Shown here one piece after another: positions 44,521 to 54,366 of a stretch of 64,000 bases of DNA (position 1 is its first letter; every line of letters begins with the position of its first letter). The translations under genes were made by a program, and so were the position numbers. This DNA comes from Coix lacryma-jobi var. lacryma-jobi. Lineage: Eukaryota; Streptophyta; Magnoliopsida; Poales; Poaceae. The notes under the pieces are model-generated. The model was not told the origin of the DNA, made no database searches, and saw only the letters and a program-made list of their open reading frames with translations. The stretch is taken from contig CM019831.1 of NCBI GenBank assembly GCA_009763385.1, positions 20,238,080-20,302,079 of the forward strand, in the 5' to 3' direction.

Positions 44521-44903
44521 TTCTATTAATCCTATTAAGCCCTAAGCCGAGATGTTACAATCTCACCCCCTTAAGAGATCGACGTCCTCGTCGATCAATC
44601 CCAGGCCAGGAACGTCCTCTCTTGGCCACGTCCGTATGCCCAATGCCAGCGCATATGCCATGCTGTGTGACCACTCCGGATCCACACCAGCCATGCGCAT
44701 TATGCCTGCGCAACTGCGACACACGCGCCCGTGGAACCGCGAGAGTCGGCTCTGATACCATTCTGTAACGTCCCGCCTCCTCGAGGCCGGGCCCGCTTAC
44801 ATCAGGCAGCTTTCATAGGACCTAGACTATCCCCACAGACCAACACCAGTCTTTTCTGCGCACTTTGTCCTCACTCATGCGTACCCGGGAAAGACTTCCC
44901 GGT

Positions 44904-44997
44904 CGGTCACCCATCGCTCCAAGCCAAGCACGCTTAACTTTGGAGTTTTTAGGAGATGGGCTTCCGGAAAAGAAGTTGCAACTTATTGGTATGAGTA
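44904..44997 (-). ncRNA. 5S rRNA-derived domain in the right Cassandra LTR
   Basis: Here the A-box word AAGCGTGCTTGG and C-box word GATGGGTGACC both match 5S rRNA, so a pol III internal promoter could be functional. It is not a true 5S gene: the block is shortened and its ends are LTR sequence. Confidence 0.85.
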
Positions 44998-46874
44998 TTC
45001 TATTAATCCTATTAAGCCCTAAGCCGAGATGTTACAGTACATCAGGGACAAGAGGTGTACTTCTATATCTGTTTGTGCCATCAACATTCTTCTTCCCAAA
45101 GACAACATGTATGTTTTTCACCATTGCGAACACGTGTTGCCTGTTGTGACGTCTCTCTGGAGGGGGGTCTGTCTCCGGGGCATTGTCATACAATCTAAAG
45201 AACATCTTGCTACGATATTTGTGAGTTGTCTTTAAGAAGCGTCGGTATCTTAGGTAAACTGTTTTCTTGGATGCGTCCAGGTACACCCATGTAGTATCAT
45301 CCAAGCATACTAAGCATCTTGTCTTTCCTTTGATCTGTCCAGATAAAGCAAACAACGCAGGGTAATCATTGGTAGTAACAAAGATAATTGGCTCTACATA
45401 TGAAGTCCTCCTGTCTGAATGCATCATACATCGGTTCCCCATGCCGCCATAGCCTCTCCATTTCTTGCATCAAAGGCTCGAGGAACACATCTATATCAAT
45501 ACCTGGTTGTTTCGGACCTAAAATGAGAATAGTGAGTAGAAGATACTTTCTCTTCTGACACAACCAACTTGGGATGTTGTAGATGGTCAAGATCACTGGC
45601 CATGTGTTGTGCTCACTGGTCCTCTCATTGAAGGGATTCATTCCATCGGTGCTCAAGCCAAACCGTACATTTCTTGGGTCAGAACTAAACTCAATGTGTT
45701 TTGCGTCAAATTGTTCCCATTGGGTACCATCAGCCGGGTGTTCAATCTTATCATCACCCATCTTGCGCTCAACATCCCACCATGTCATGAGTGCAGCTTC
45801 GTTAGGGTTTAGGAACATACGCCTCAAGCGGTCGACAACTGGAAGGTACCACATTACCAAGGCGGGAATTCTTCTTTGCTTCTCGTCGTTGCCTAATGGA
45901 GTGTCCTCTGGGAGTTCTGAATCTTGTACCACTTTTTTCCCACAATTTTTCCTTTTATTCCCCGTGGATGCTCCATCCCCGTTGTAAAGGTTGTTGTTCT
46001 TGTACCGACTGGCTCCACACCTAGGACATTTGTCTAGTGACTTGAATGTATCACCGTGGAAAAGGATACAGTGGTTGGGGCATGCATGGATTTTTTCAAC
46101 ACTCATTGTCAATAGACTTATAACCTTTTTTGCATGATATGTGTTGGTGGGAACTGAGTTGGGCTGTGGAAGCAACCACGATAACAAGAGACGCAATAGA
46201 TCATTGAAGCTGCAGTCTGACCAACCATACTTAGCCTTTAAGATTAGTAGCTCAAGCACAAATCGTAGCTTTGTCCAGTGTTTCGGACAACCCTTTTCAG
46301 TACTGTACACAGTCTCCTTTGATGCTTTTTTAACTCTTTCTAAATTTTCTAGACCTTTCGAGCTCTTTAGTAAAATCTCTGGACCAATGGCTTGAAGCAT
46401 TTCCTCTAAATAATCACCATCTTCCTCAGCGTCACGTCCTCCACAGTCATCATTGCCGCCACCACCTTGATCGTTACCATCACCACCGACTGTATTCTCA
46501 CCACCTAGATCATAGTCATTATCATCTATTTTTGTATCAAGCTGTGCTACATAATTCTTAAGATATTCTATAGAGGTTTCAGTGTCTATTTCAACTTCTT
46601 CATCTGGATCAACGTTAACAGTCTCTTCACCATGATGAAACCACACTGCATAGTCCTTAACAAATCCTCGCATAATCAAGTGTGATCTGATAATACTCAC
46701 ATCTTTCCATGCGAGATGATTCTTGCAATCGCTACATGGACAAATAATTAAATCTTTATTCTGTGTCAAAGTCATTGCATGCTTCTCGGCGACTTCAAGA
46801 AATTTATCCACTTCCTCACGGAAAGCTTCTTTCCACCTTAATGAACCATACATCCAAGAGTTCCTGTACTCCAT

Positions 46875-47605
46875 CTTTTAAGACATCAATCAAAGGAAAG
46901 AGTATTAAAACACTAATTATTGATACACACAAATCAACATAATAATTAATTGAAGGAATATTTAACTAGCAGCCTACTATTTGAGGTAATAAAGAGTAAT
47001 TAAATGTACGTAGGCATAATAACTAACTAATTATAAACAAATTAATATATAAAATTAATTAACAATTTTTAGTCTCCATAATTATAATAAATAATATTTA
47101 CCAACTATATATATCCTTCAAGCGAACTTAATCTCATTTCGTCAAACAAGAATTTTAAAAACTAAAATTAAAAAAAAAGTAAACCCTAGTTCTAGATCTA
47201 GATCTAGATCTAAATGATCAAAACATCCATAAAACTAACTAATAATCCACTAAACTCAAAGAAGATCCACTCGAATATGGTATAATCATATTCTACTAAC
47301 TAATTGACCATAGCATCCTCAAAATCTTGGTCTAATTTTCTTCATAAATGCTTAAGCACCATGGAAGAGAGAGAAAAACAAAACTCTAATTAGACACTAA
47401 CCAACCACGAAAACTTTTAAAAAAGACCATAAATAGTTTTTTCTTACCTTCTACAACCTCGTTATCAAAGGATTTGAGAGAAACTTTCCCCCTTGAAAGA
47501 GCAATTTTGGGAGGTGCCCAAGGCCCCCCCTTCCTTTCCCTCCTCGGGTTACAGTAGCAGCAGCCCGAGGAGGAAGAAGGGGGGCGCTGCTATTTTACTG
47601 TGAGG
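46875..47605. other. Leader of CACTA-1 gene 1
   Basis: AT-rich sequence between the gene 1 start codon and the terminal array. It contains a GATCTA tandem (47191-47212) and, nearer the array, a C/T-rich stretch on the minus strand with AACCCGAGG words. No protein gene seen. Confidence 0.6.
47191..47212. promoter_or_regulatory. GATCTA tandem in the CACTA-1 gene 1 leader
   Basis: Uninterrupted TCTAGA/GATCTA repeat, matching the one at 37325-37344 in CACTA-2 in position and sequence. Confidence 0.7.
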
Positions 47606-47841
47606 AATTATAGGGGCGGCTGCTGATAGAGCCGCCCCTACAAATCCAACTATAGGGGCGGTTCTTATTAGAACTGCCTCTACAAATCAATACATTTGTA
47701 GGGGTGGTTTATAACAATAACCGCCCCTATAGTTGGATTTGTAGGGGCGGCTCTATCAGTGGGGCCCGTGACTCCAACTCTAGGGGCGGCTGTGAATAGA
47801 GCCGCCCCTAAAAAAAAAGGAGCCGTTGCTACAAACCGTTT
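47606..47841. repeat. CACTA-1 right subterminal repeat array
   Basis: Seven or more copies of TAGGGGCGGCT or its complement, leading to the terminal inverted repeat at 47842-47852. Confidence 0.92.
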
Positions 47842-47852
47842 CTGTAGTAGTG

Positions 47853-48696
47853 GCAGTTCATTACTTTTAAATGTTCAATAAAACAGAGATTTCCTACTTG
47901 CATACGTGCGCTTTAAACCAGCAATCAAGCCTCATGATTGGCCTTCTTTTGGACAATAATTGTGTTCGAACAAGGTTATCTAATTATATTGCTGCCTTGT
48001 TGACAAAGGACGGTGGCCATGGATTCAGAAAAAGGATAAATGTGATCGCCCTCACCTGCTCTTTGCCTGTGCCTCGTGTTGGCCTTGTTCGCCGCCGTGG
48101 AGTCCGTGTGGGTTGTCCGCTCTCCTTCCACAACACCGAGTCGCAGGCCTGACTCTAGCGTTTGTAGACAGAACGTACTCCGTGCTGACGGCCGTGGGCG
48201 CAGTGGCCGTGGTAATGCTTGCGTCACTGGAGCACATGGTCGTCCTCACCTGCTCCCTGCCTAATAAAATTTCATATACAAAATCGTAAAATCTATTTAG
48301 TAATAATTTGGTAAAAGCTCCTAAAATTCACGGTACAATTCGGTTTACAAGTGCTAAATAACAAAAAAAATCCATCATAAATCATTTTTACTCTACATGT
48401 GTAATTAGATAATAATATATTTATGCTAACTTTGACCAAATTTATATATTAAGATAATAATATTTATGATACCAACTAAGTGTAATTAGATTCTTTATTA
48501 GTTATATTTTCATAATATAGATATTTGATTTCGTAAATCTTTGTATTTCTCTCTAGAATTTTGGTCAAAGTTGAAAAACTTTGAGTGTCCAAAATTCTTG
48601 GAATGCCTTATCATTTAGGATGGAGGAAGTATTCTACACCAAGACCCGACCAACTACCGAACCCGCCCGACGCCCCGTCCCCGCCCGGCCCGCTAC
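47853..48696. other. Spacer between CACTA-1 and CACTA-3
   Basis: No gene supported. 47,975-48,260 is moderately GC-rich with words (GCCGCCGTGGAGTCC) that recur at about 57,865-57,925 beyond CACTA-3, so the two may be parts of one older locus. The rest is AT-rich. Confidence 0.4.
48470..48631. mobile_element. Degenerate Stowaway-like MITE remnant
   Basis: Ends in GGATGGAGGAAGTA, a decayed form of the Stowaway terminus GGACGGAGGGAGTA, after TTGGTCAAAGTTGAAAAACT, a common interior. The left end was not found. Confidence 0.4.
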
Positions 48697-48717
48697 CACT
48701 ACGTGAAAAACCCACTG

Positions 48718-48987
48718 TAAGAGCGTCCCCCTTTCCACTGTAGGGGCGGTTGGTGATTGAACCGCCCCTACAGTGACATCTTGGGGCCCAGCATCTCCAA
48801 CCGCCCCTACAAAACCACTGTAAGGGCGGTTGGTGAATGAACCGCCCCTACAGTGGTCCACTGTAGGGGCGGTTCAATCACCAACCGCCCTTACAGTGGG
48901 ATGTCACTGTAAGGGCGGTTGGTGATTGAACCGCCCCTACAGTGGACCACTGTAAGGGCGGTTCATTCACCAACCGCTCCTACAGTG
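48718..48987. repeat. CACTA-3 left subterminal repeat array
   Basis: Alternating CACTGTAGGGGCGGTT and its complement, with the linker GGTGATTGA, forming near-perfect hairpins. Confidence 0.92.
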
Positions 48988-50270
48988 GATTTGGATGAAC
49001 ACCTTTATCTTCAATAAACAGGTGCAGTTTTCTATTTTGATCTGTAGATAAAAATTGTAACTAGTCTTTCTCCCTCATAGTAACTCCAAATGCAATGATT
49101 CTTTTTTCTAAAATTTTCTAAAATCATGCTCTATTACTGTAGCATGATCAATTTTCGTTGCGACTATTTTCAAAAAAAATCAAATTTTAAATTTAAACTA
49201 GCTATAACTTTGAATAAGATTTACAACACTACTTTGCCTCAAATGGAAAACTTTTGAATACCACTTTTGTATAACTCATCAAGATATACATTAGATGCAT
49301 AGGTCATTTTTGCATTTGAGAAAGTTTTAGTAAACACTAGTAACAAAATCACGAATCTACATTTGACTTGGTCAAAGTTGGTCAAATGAGCCACTAAATT
49401 ACCTCGAATAAAAAAAATTTGAATACCAATATTGTTCCACACATCAAGATCTACATTTGATACATAGGTCTTTTCTGCATTCATGAAATTAGAATGAAAT
49501 TGGCCGGTGTGGGAATTGTAGTGAGCAAAAGAATTGAAGTGAGTAAAATATTTGTTGCCTTTGAAATTATTTGTTATAACTAATTAATGAGGTTGCACCC
49601 TTTTTTATTAGTGTAAACAAGTTAGAAAAATGAGGTTGCACCCTTTTTTATTCGTTTACGTTGCTGTGTTAATTTATTGGGTCCTATGATATGTAATCAA
49701 GTTTATTTTTCAGTGTATTCTCTCAACATATCAGAATTCGAAAGGAAATGCTCCAATGGACCTATTTGAGGCCCCGCTTCTTAGATATAGATGCAAACTT
49801 AAGGTATTTTTTCCTTTGTAGTTCTGACTGTAACAAAAAATTAGTTTGGTTAAAACTTAGAAGCACCAGTGCCTCATGTTGTTGGCTTAGCTAGCAATAG
49901 TTTGCCTTATTGTGTTTGTTTTTTTTCTATATATTCTGTCTATGAAAGAACAACTGATCTGCAAACACATATAGACACGCTCTATGTCCATGTCCATGTA
50001 CCTCCATCCATATTTTGGTATAGCTTAAACTATATGGCGTTTGTGTTACAGCTTGTATTTGAGTTACTTGGTGAGCCTCTTGTCATGCCTGCAACTGAAG
50101 TTGCATCTGTTTGTATTTGCTGGATTGTTCCTTCTCAAAGAGTAGCAATGTCTAGGAAATTATATTCTGGTTTACTATAATGCAATTCTAAATTTCTCCC
50201 ACAATCTGATCAGCTCTAAATTACCCTCTGTTTTCCTTTCATCTAGGTACTTTGTGTTTAACATGCTGAA
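48988..50270. other. CACTA-3 interior, AT-rich
   Basis: 49,200-49,460 repeats a block found again at 51,060-51,330 (TCATCAAGATATACATT, GAAAGTTTTAGTAAACACTA, ACAAAATCACGAATCT). A frame at 49869-50180 includes an open segment after a TTACAG acceptor (FELLGEPLVMPATEVAS) that may be a captured exon; I do not recognise it. Confidence 0.4.
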
Positions 50271-50440
50271 CAGTGGCATAGCTATGTAGAGGCGAAAGTG
50301 GGTCATGGCCCCTCCTTGGTGATTGTATTTTGTTAATGATAATCTATACTTAGTCATTAAAAAGTAATAAAGGTTTGTAAAATATAAATAACTTAGTACT
50401 ATTGGCCCCCTCCTCAAATCCTCTTCATGCTCCGCCACTG
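50271..50440. mobile_element. hAT-like MITE
   Basis: 170 bp with ends CAGTGGCATAGC and (complement) CAGTGGCGGAGC, the usual hAT-type start. No 8-bp target duplication is evident, so it is old or imperfect. Confidence 0.5.
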
Positions 50441-50811
50441 AAATTTCATATTTTTTCCTAGAGTTTAGGTGGCCAAGACATGTCACCACACTAAATTGTA
50501 GGTAGCAATATCATGCACATCTTTTGTATAGGTCATCCCTTCATTTGACACTTTTTTATATGATCAAAGATTTGAAATTCACATTTTGAGAGAGTTTTGT
50601 GCCGCTAAGGGATTTAAAAGTATCTCTTATGAAAAAGTTTTGAATACCAAAGTTGAAGGGGACAACATGACCTACAACTTTTGTTTTGGTCATTCCTTCA
50701 TTTGACACTGTCGTAGCATACACTGTCCATATTTACTTTAATTTTTCACAAATCTCACCTAAACCCTATAAAAGATGTGCCCACTTGTGAAGCATCTACG
50801 ATCACTACTGA

Positions 50812-50880
50812 AAAACTGTACTTTGCCGAGTGCCCAAGGTTTGCCAAGTGCAAAATATCGTGGCACTCGGCAAAGTTTCG
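50812..50880 (+). mobile_element. Orphan CACTA terminus of the GCCGAGTGCC family
   Basis: CACTACTGAAAAACTGTACTT followed by TTTGCCGAGTGCCC and GGCACTCGGCAAAG. No matching opposite end was found downstream within CACTA-3, so only one end survives. Confidence 0.6.
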
Positions 50881-51680
50881 TCATTTTCAAATTTCGTTTG
50901 GATTTTATATAATTTAAATCTACTTTTCCCACAACTAATACTGAGAATTACACTACTACATTTGATACATAGGTCTTTTCTGTATTTGAGAAAGTGTTGG
51001 TAAACACTAGCGACATGTTTTCAAAATCCGAGATGTGATTTGGTCAAACTTGGTCAAATGAGGCACTAAATGGTCTCAAATGGAAAAATTTTGAATATCA
51101 CTTTTGTATAACTCATCAAGATATACATTTTATACATATGTTATTTTTGCATTTGAGAAAGTTTTAGTAAACACTAGTAACAAAATCACGAATCTCACTA
51201 GACTTTATGAAACTTCATGTGGATTTAGAACTACACTATGCCGACACTTTGTCAAATGCAAAAATGACCTATATATCAAATGTAGATCTTGATGAATGGA
51301 CCAATATTGGTATTCATGACTTTTCGAGTTGAGACTATCTAGGGTTTCAAAAACTTGATTTGAACTGTGAAAATTTTAAAATTCAAATTTGAAACGTGCA
51401 AACTTTGTCGAATGAAAACTTGACAGAGACAAGTTATGTATATCTTGAAGAGTTTAACAAACTTGATATTCATAACTTTTCTATATGAAATATTTTGGGG
51501 CTTCAAAACGACAGTCTAAGTGTCTCTTTTTTAAAAAAAAACAAGATTTGACTTGGTCAAAGTTGGTCAAATGAGCCACTAAAGCTGGGTATGAATGGCC
51601 AACTGGGCCAAATTCAAGCTTCTTGGGCGAATTTTTTTCTGAAATAATATTTTTTTATTCAAAATTGCAAATATAGCATC
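50881..51680. other. AT-rich filler, probably interior of the truncated CACTA
   Basis: Carries the second copy of the 49,200-49,460 block and TTTGACTTGGTCAAAGTTGG words (51,547). No gene. Confidence 0.5.
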
Positions 51681-51689
51681 TGGGAGGGG

Positions 51690-52090
51690 GTTTGGTAGGC
51701 AGTCGGTGGCTTGGAGGACGACAGGGTCCCAGTCGGCTGTTGGGAAGCCGATAGGGCCCTATTGGCTGCCCAGAAGCCGATACGAGTGCTGCCTACCAGG
51801 TTAGTGGGCTCAGTCGGCCTCTAGATGGCCGATAGGACCCTATTGGCTCCCCAGCAGCCGACAGTCTTTCCAATTAATAAATTATACAACCAATTCCAAT
51901 TAATAAATTATATGGGCATGTCGGCCGTTTGGGGGCCGACTAGGCCTATCTGGTGTGCCGACTGGCATCTGGTCGGTAGGCCACATGCTGGTGGTGGGCC
52001 GCCACCTATCGGCTATTGAGGAGCCGATTAGGGACCTCTCAGCCGTCTAACTGCCGATAGGACCCTAGTCGGTCACCCAAATGCCGGCTG
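51690..52090. repeat. Array of GTCGGC/GCCGAT short inverted repeats
   Basis: About a dozen words of the type GTCGGCTG or AGCCGATAGG(A/G)CCCTA, in both orientations and at irregular spacing. The design is that of a transposon subterminal array, but I see no terminal inverted repeat or target duplication and do not recognise the family. Confidence 0.75.
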
Positions 52091-52439
52091 GCCCCTAAAC
52101 ACGCAACTTTTCTAAAACAACTACTACTTTTGCAATTTTAAATAAAAAAATATTATTTCAAAAAAATATGCGGGAATAAAATAGCCACAAAAAATAAATT
52201 GCAAGGAATAAAGTACGAGAAATAATTAAGTAATAACTTAACATAAATAAAATATCACGGGCTTCAGGCCGTGTATTTGGGTGCAACAGTGGACTTCGGG
52301 CCACTATTCTGTGCAAAAATAGGGAGAAAATGCACAGCTCATTATGAATGGCTCGACTGGGCCAAATTTCCAAGCTTCTTGGGCCAGCCTTCTGGGCTTG
52401 GGAAATCCGTGGCCGTCCATCCTGATGGATGGTCCAGAT

Positions 52440-52560
52440 TTTCCGGGAGCCATATAAAAGGGAAGGGTCAAACCCTAACCCTAACTCTATCTCATTTCTC
52501 CTCTTCCATTCTCTCTCTTCCTTATCCTCTCAGCCAGGAAAGAAACACAAGGTAGAGAGG
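52440..52560 (+). promoter_or_regulatory. Promoter-like segment with TATA box and telo-box
   Basis: CATATAAAAGGG at about 52450 is followed by AAACCCTAACCCTAAC (52471-52486, a telo-box word) and a long C/T-rich leader ending in a CAAGGTAGAG donor-like site at about 52550. This is the plan of plant housekeeping promoters, so it may be captured host promoter DNA inside CACTA-3. Confidence 0.45.
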
Positions 52561-52689
52561 AGAGAACGGCGGCCATGGGGTGTTCGCCCGCGTGCCAGGG
52601 AGGAGAGAAGGAGGAACAGCGGCCATGGGGTGGCGGGCGGCGCGCCCCCCCGCCCTGGCTCACGGCCGGCCGGGCCGCTTCCGTAATAT

Positions 52690-52850
52690 TAGTAGTTATG
52701 GTACATAATTAGTATCATTAGAAAGATCTTTGAATCTAGTTTTTTAACAAATTTTTTTGAAGATTTAAATATTGCACGTATTTTCTATAAATTGAGTCAA
52801 ACCTGTGGCACGCATCCCATGACGACATTCTTTTAGGGACGGAGGGAGTA
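52690..52850. mobile_element. Truncated Stowaway-like MITE
   Basis: Right end GGGACGGAGGGAGTA at 52836-52850 matches the Stowaway terminus; the left end is absent. Confidence 0.6.
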
Positions 52851-53460
52851 CGTAGTATGTCTGTTCATTTTCTTGTCCGCTGTGTCCATTCATTGGATCC
52901 ATGCCAAGATTCAAATTAACATGAATATAGTAAATATAAGGAGATGAAATTAATTATTACATAAGTTTTTTTAGACGAATTACTCCGTATTATGTAAGTT
53001 TATGCCACACTACAACTCCTACTAGCGCCGCCCCTTCTCGTCCCCGAGCCGTGCGACCGTGCCCTCTACATAAATCTGAGCCTGAATCGTGTCTGGCTGC
53101 GTCCTTACCTAGTTCAAAAATTATTAAAACATGTGTATATAAAAGATAAACATTTTTCATGTTACCTAGTTATTTTTTGAGCCTCCCTTTACTTAGATAT
53201 TTCAAAAATAAAAATAAAAAATAATTTGAGTTGTCCATATATAAAAAATTATAGATATATTACATGTATTTATATATTGATAGTTTTGAAAAATAATAAT
53301 TATGAACTTTGTACGAACAAGCATTGGACCCGTTCCTATACTCAGCCAAACAAACATTGGACCCGTTCCTATACTCAGCCAAACAAGCTAAAGTACCCAT
53401 ATAGGATTATTGATATAAGACACAAGCAAAGAAGAAAAAAAAAGAGAAAAAAAAGAAAAC
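52851..53460. other. AT-rich CACTA-3 interior
   Basis: No gene seen. A short direct repeat of the AACA(A)GCATTGGACCCG type with CGTTCCTATACTCAGCCAAA occurs at about 53,317-53,390. Confidence 0.4.
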
Positions 53461-53850
53461 CCCCACCCGACCCAATCCCCCACCGTACCTCACTTTTCCC
53501 TCACTCTCTCTCTCCTTCTCCCTCTCCCGTCCTTTCACGCCGCCAGGGGCCGGGCGCCCGGGGCCGGGGCGCCGCGCCGCCCAGGGCTGGTTTACCCCGC
53601 CGCCAGGGGCTGGGGCCGGCCGCAGCGCCGTGCCGCACCGCCCGGATCCAGGGGCCGGAGCACCGCGCTGCGCTGCCACCGCCACCGCCAGGGGCCGGGG
53701 CGCCGCGTCGCCAGAGGCCGAGGTGCCACGCCACCAGGGCTGGGGCAGCCGCAGCCCGTCGAGCAAAGTGCAGCAGGCGGCAACTGCTGCTCCGAGGTTT
53801 GCCAACCCCTTCGCATTCCTTCCCGTTGTGCGAATCTGAGCACCCAACCC
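53461..53850. other. GC-rich, CCGCCAGGGGCCGG-repeat region
   Basis: Repeats of GCCAGGGGCCGGGGCGCCG give long frames on both strands. A C/T-rich stretch (53,490-53,535) precedes it. It may be a captured 5' UTR or first exon; no recognisable protein. Confidence 0.4.
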
Positions 53851-54006
53851 TAACTTTAGCTAATTGGCTATTTCTATTCTGATCTGATCTAATTACATGT
53901 GCATACCCATGTCCTTTATTGGATCTGCACCTGCAATTTCGTGTGCATTTCACTTAATGTTCTGTGCACTGGAAGTTTCCCAATCAAGAAAAAATGCTTA
54001 AGTGTA

Positions 54007-54366
54007 TGTCTGACAAAATTAGGATGTGTTTTAATCTCTTGTAAGAGTATGGTAGAGAGGCCATGTCGCTGGAAGTTTAATTTAAAGTGCACTGGATGTG
54101 TTTAGAATACGATCCCATGTCGCTGGAAGTTTAATTTAAAGTTGTTTTCCCATATCTACTCCTATGTCTGGCAAAATTAGGATGTGTTTTAATCTCTTGT
54201 AAGAGTATGATGAATCTTATAATCCAAAAAATTGATGGCAACAGACTGCTAGGATAACTAGGAGAGACTTGCTTATGATTTACTTTTGGATATTTCAGTT
54301 TGTTATGATGGCAGCTTATGATTCATAACAGACTTGCTTATGATTTACTTTTGGATATTTCAGTTT
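54007..54366. repeat. Local duplications inside CACTA-3
   Basis: AAAATTAGGATGTGTTTTAA onward recurs at about 54,015 and 54,172; ATGTCGCTGGAAGTTTAATT at 54,062 and 54,117; GACTTGCTTATGATTTACTT at 54,268 and 54,331. Confidence 0.85.

Larger units (their letters stand above)
44287..45036 (-). mobile_element. Cassandra TRIM retrotransposon
   Basis: Two 273-bp LTRs (44287-44559 and 44764-45036) begin TGTAACGTCCC, end GATGTTACA and differ at one base by eye. The target duplication GTACA lies at 44282-44286 and 45037-45041. On the minus strand the primer-binding site TGGTATCAGAGCCG follows the right LTR, and a polypurine tract AAGGGGGTGAGAT precedes the left one. The 204-bp interior has no gene. 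Each LTR holds a 5S rRNA-derived block, which defines Cassandra. It is non-autonomous and needs the enzymes of another element. Confidence 0.95.
42524..46874 (-). pseudogene. CACTA-1 gene 1: TNP2-type transposase, interrupted by a Cassandra TRIM
   Basis: The gene starts at 46874 with the Transpos_assoc domain (NSWMYGSLRW, ICPCSDCKN), followed by the Transposase_21 core (CPNHCILFHGDTFKSLDKCPRCG, LSTDGMNPFNE, SGQIKGKTRCLV). It is interrupted by the TRIM at 44287-45036. It resumes at about 44204 with VPFKKQSIFFKYLPYW, HAIDAMHVQKNVFES, PPAFFDIMPHLMIH, RYVHNRAYPEGSMIEGY and the DUF4216-like tail, ending at TAA 42524. A one-base gain near 45390 shifts the frame before the TRIM. Apart from these two lesions and an 82-bp duplication at the TRIM edge it is open, and so better preserved than the CACTA-2 copy. 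Confidence 0.9.
10840..47852 (-). mobile_element. CACTA-1: 37-kb CACTA (En/Spm) transposon hosting nested insertions
   Basis: Left end CACTACTACAG at 10840-10850 and right end CTGTAGTAGTG at 47842-47852 are perfect 11-bp inverted repeats. The 3-bp target duplication GCA is present on both sides (10837-10839 and 47853-47855). Both ends carry arrays of the subterminal word TGTAGGGGCGGC in both orientations. Minus-strand gene 1 (transposase, 46874-42524) and gene 2 (39655-37715, continued 13306-11390) lie inside. CACTA-2 (24.4 kb, itself holding an 11.4-kb Copia element) and a Cassandra TRIM are inserted in it; without them the element would be about 11.9 kb. Confidence 0.95.

Noticed and set aside
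44904..44997. A genuine 5S rRNA gene
   Set aside because: The block is shorter than 5S rRNA, sits in both LTRs of a TRIM and has LTR sequence at its ends.
52471..52486. Interstitial telomere sequence
   Set aside because: Only two CCCTAA units; it fits a telo-box in a promoter better than telomeric DNA.
53226..53953. Frames of 146-218 codons around 53.2-53.95 kb as a gene
   Set aside because: They overlap on both strands over a CCGCCAGGGGCCGG repeat and hold no recognisable domain.
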